Source: Pontibacter populi | Lineage (GTDB): Bacteria > Bacteroidota > Bacteroidia > Cytophagales > Hymenobacteraceae | NCBI RefSeq assembly: GCF_019336435.1 | Contig: NZ_JAHWXQ010000002.1 | Location: 124,001 to 188,000 of the forward strand | Direction of reading: 5' to 3' | DNA length: 64,000 nucleotides | Shown here: positions 61,739 through 64,000 of the stretch, piece by piece | How the letters are laid out: every line of letters starts with the position of its first letter | How positions within the stretch are numbered: position 1 is the stretch's first letter | Position numbers and translations under genes: made by a program | The notes under the pieces: generated by a model | The model's database searches: none | Seen by the model: the letters and a program-made list of their open reading frames with translations, nothing else | What the model was told of the DNA's origin: nothing

Positions 61739-64000
61739 ATGTCATTTACTACAGTAGAACCATATAAGCCTGTCAATCATATTCGTATCGTGACAGCAGC
61801 TTCTTTATTCGACGGTCACGACGCTGCTATTAACATCATGCGTCGTATTATCCAGGCGTCGGGCGCGGAAGTGATACATTTAGGTCACAACCGTTCGGTG
61901 CAGGAGATCGTGGATTGTGCTATTCAGGAAGATGCCCAGGCCATTGCGATCACGTCTTACCAGGGCGGTCACATCGAGTATTTCAAGTACATGTACGACC
62001 TGCTGAATGAGCGTGGCTGTGGCCATATACGTTTGTTCGGTGGTGGCGGAGGCGTTATCCTTCCTTCTGAGATCGAAGAACTACATGAATACGGTATTGC
62101 CCGTATTTATTCTCCGGATGATGGTCGTGCCATGGGTTTGCAGGGTATGATCAACGATATGCTGCAGAAATGCGACTTCCCGACAGGCCAGAACCTGAAC
62201 GGTGAAGCAAAGCATCTGAAAGATAAAGATCCTAAATCGATTGCCCGCCTGATATCAGCTGCTGAGAACTTCCCGGAAGAAGCAAGAGCTATACTGGACA
62301 AAGTAAAAGAACAAGCCAAAGAAGTTAAAACGCCTGTGCTGGGTATTACAGGTACTGGTGGTGCTGGTAAATCGTCTCTAGTAGATGAACTGGTTCGCCG
62401 CTTCCTGCTGGACTTCCCTAACAAGAAAATAGCTATCATCTCCGTAGACCCATCGAAACGCAAAACTGGTGGCGCTTTATTAGGTGACAGGATCCGTATG
62501 AACTCCATCTCCAACGACAGAGTTTACATGCGCTCGCTGGCAACCCGCCAAAGCAACCTCGCACTGAGCAAATATGTGCAGGATGCTGTAGACATCGTAA
62601 AAGCCGCTGACTTTGATTTGATCATCCTGGAGACTTCTGGTATTGGTCAGTCTGACACCGAGATCATCGAGCACTCTGACATGAGTTTGTATGTGATGAC
62701 GCCGGAGTATGGTGCCGCTACGCAGCTCGAGAAGATCGACATGCTGGATTTTGCTGATGTAATTGCTCTGAACAAATTCGATAAACGTGGCGCACTGGAT
62801 GCAATACGTGATGTGAAGAAGCAGTACAAGCGCAACCACCAACTATGGGATGTGAATGACGATGCTATTCCGGTTTTCGGAACTATAGCTTCGCAGTTCA
62901 ACGATCCGGGCATGAACCGCCTATACCGCGCGGTGATGGCTAAGATCCAGGAGAAGACCGGTGTGGAGTTCAACTCTAACCTTCATACCTCGCAGGAAAT
63001 GTCGGAGAAAGTTTACATCATCCCTCCTGCCCGCACTCGTTACCTTTCTGAAATTTCGGAGACTATCCGCAACTATGATAAGTGGAGCAAAGACCAGGCA
63101 GAAGTAGCGCAGAAACTATACGGCATCAAAAAGTCTATCGAAGCAGTTCAAACTATAGAAATTGCTGATAAAGACAGGTTGGTAAAACAACTGGAAGATG
63201 CTTATGCGGAAGTATCGCTTAGCCTTGACGGACAGAACAAGAAAATCCTGGAAAACTGGAAAGACAAAGTTCAGGCCTACAAGAATGAGTTCTATGTTTT
63301 CAAGGTTCGCGATAAAGAGCTTAAGATAAAAACACATACTGAGTCACTTTCTCATTTACAGATACCTAAAGTTGCTACTCCTCGCTACGAAGCATGGGGT
63401 GATTTACTGAAGTGGAACCTTCAGGAGAATGTACCAGGTGAATTCCCTTATACAGCGGGTGTGTTCCCGTTCAAGCGTGAAGGCGAAGACCCTACCCGTA
63501 TGTTTGCCGGGGAAGGTGGTCCGGAGCGAACGAACCGTCGCTTCCACTACGTAAGTTTAGGCATGCCAGCGAAGCGCCTTTCTACGGCCTTTGACTCGGT
63601 AACACTTTACGGTGAAGACCCTGATTTCAGACCGGATATCTATGGGAAGATCGGTAACTCCGGCGTTAGCATTTGCTGCCTCGATGATGCCAAGAAACTA
63701 TACTCCGGCTTTAACCTGGCCGATCCGATGACCTCGGTTTCGATGACTATCAATGGTCCGGCTGCTATCCTGACCGGCTTCTTCATGAATGCCGCCATTG
63801 ACCAGCAGTGCGAACTATACATCAAAGAAAACGGACTGGAAGATGAGATCAACCAAAAGATCGAAACTATCTACAAAGAGAAAGGTGTAGAGCGTCCTCG
63901 CTACCAGGGCGAATTGCCAAAAGGTAACGATGGCTTAGGCTTGATGCTGTTAGGCGTAACAGGCGACCAGGTATTGCCTGCTGAAGTGTATGAGCCGATC
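61739..64000 (+). CDS. icmF: Fused isobutyryl-CoA / methylmalonyl-CoA mutase (IcmF), 5' two thirds
   Basis: Coenzyme-B12 enzyme combining three modules: N-terminal cobalamin-binding domain with the base-off ligand motif D25-G-H27-D ([11 protein letters not shown]), a MeaI-type G-protein chaperone with P-loop [12 protein letters not shown] (about 202-213) and the base motif ALNKFDKRG (about 343), and the start of the mutase domain from about 545. [35 protein letters not shown] (about 569-603) has the Phe in the place where methylmalonyl-CoA mutases have Tyr, favouring isobutyryl-CoA over methylmalonyl-CoA. 754 codons are present and the gene runs off the right edge. Confidence 0.93.
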   Translation, partial: MSFTTVEPYKPVNHIRIVTAASLFDGHDAAINIMRRIIQASGAEVIHLGHNRSVQEIVDCAIQEDAQAIAITSYQGGHIEYFKYMYDLLNERGCGHIRLFGGGGGVILPSEIEELHEYGIARIYSPDDGRAMGLQGMINDMLQKCDFPTGQNLNGEAKHLKDKDPKSIARLISAAENFPEEARAILDKVKEQAKEVKTPVLGITGTGGAGKSSLVDELVRRFLLDFPNKKIAIISVDPSKRKTGGALLGDRIRMNSISNDRVYMRSLATRQSNLALSKYVQDAVDIVKAADFDLIILETSGIGQSDTEIIEHSDMSLYVMTPEYGAATQLEKIDMLDFADVIALNKFDKRGALDAIRDVKKQYKRNHQLWDVNDDAIPVFGTIASQFNDPGMNRLYRAVMAKIQEKTGVEFNSNLHTSQEMSEKVYIIPPARTRYLSEISETIRNYDKWSKDQAEVAQKLYGIKKSIEAVQTIEIADKDRLVKQLEDAYAEVSLSLDGQNKKILENWKDKVQAYKNEFYVFKVRDKELKIKTHTESLSHLQIPKVATPRYEAWGDLLKWNLQENVPGEFPYTAGVFPFKREGEDPTRMFAGEGGPERTNRRFHYVSLGMPAKRLSTAFDSVTLYGEDPDFRPDIYGKIGNSGVSICCLDDAKKLYSGFNLADPMTSVSMTINGPAAILTGFFMNAAIDQQCELYIKENGLEDEINQKIETIYKEKGVERPRYQGELPKGNDGLGLMLLGVTGDQVLPAEVYEPI

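Overview
The window looks like a chromosomal piece of a Bacteroidota bacterium of the order Cytophagales, most like Hymenobacteraceae (Pontibacter or a relative). Evidence: a T9SS C-terminal sorting domain on a secreted M36 protease, a PorE-like TPR/PD40/OmpA protein, two DUF4199 proteins, fused isobutyryl-CoA mutase (IcmF), almost no Shine-Dalgarno sequences, and several TAnnTTTG -7 boxes. No rRNA, tRNA, prophage, insertion sequence or CRISPR array was recognised. The genus is an inference.

Layout. 1-6.1 kb: 5' part of parE (-), an AI-2E transporter, an exonuclease/GIY-YIG fusion, class II aldolase and otsB. 6.2-11.5 kb: a small hydrophilic protein, pgi with a downstream lipoprotein, a 414-bp terminal-inverted-repeat element, and topoisomerase IB. 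11.6-19 kb: M16 and M48 proteases, an App1-type phosphatase, an AraC regulator and a DUF417 protein. 19-32.2 kb: mostly envelope and unknown genes (MtgA, Lon-N protein, phosphoesterase, lipid kinase, L,D-transpeptidase, DUF4199 pair, ABC-F protein, tandem lmo0937-type micro-proteins). 32.6-36.9 kb: 3-hydroxyacyl-CoA dehydrogenase, dapD, a glycosyltransferase and fabH. 37-42.5 kb: a metal-homeostasis cluster: DtxR regulator, metal-binding lipoprotein, ATPase, a permease fused to a second DtxR-like domain, a second permease, and a thioredoxin-like protein. 43.4-53.2 kb: mnmE, DinB-like protein, M36 protease, MaoC hydratase and citrate synthase, bracketed by two 614-bp inverted copies of a mosaic repeat. 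54.2-64 kb: PorE-like protein with queE, folD with a CYTH protein, lepA, a PAS-LuxR regulator, and the first two thirds of icmF.

The most unusual signal is not a gene. The palindrome AACTATAGTT and its half-site TATAGTT occur about 190 times by hand count (about one per 340 bp), on both strands, inside genes and between them, and in the stems of terminators. Base composition alone predicts roughly ten. This resembles cyanobacterial HIP1 or the uptake sequences of Pasteurellaceae and Neisseria, but no such motif is known to me in this group. Spacers also carry degenerate repeats with an exact 8-nt period, in GTT form after stop codons and AAC form before start codons. There is also a MITE-like element and a mosaic repeat that contains an open short reading frame in one copy and a decayed frame in the other.
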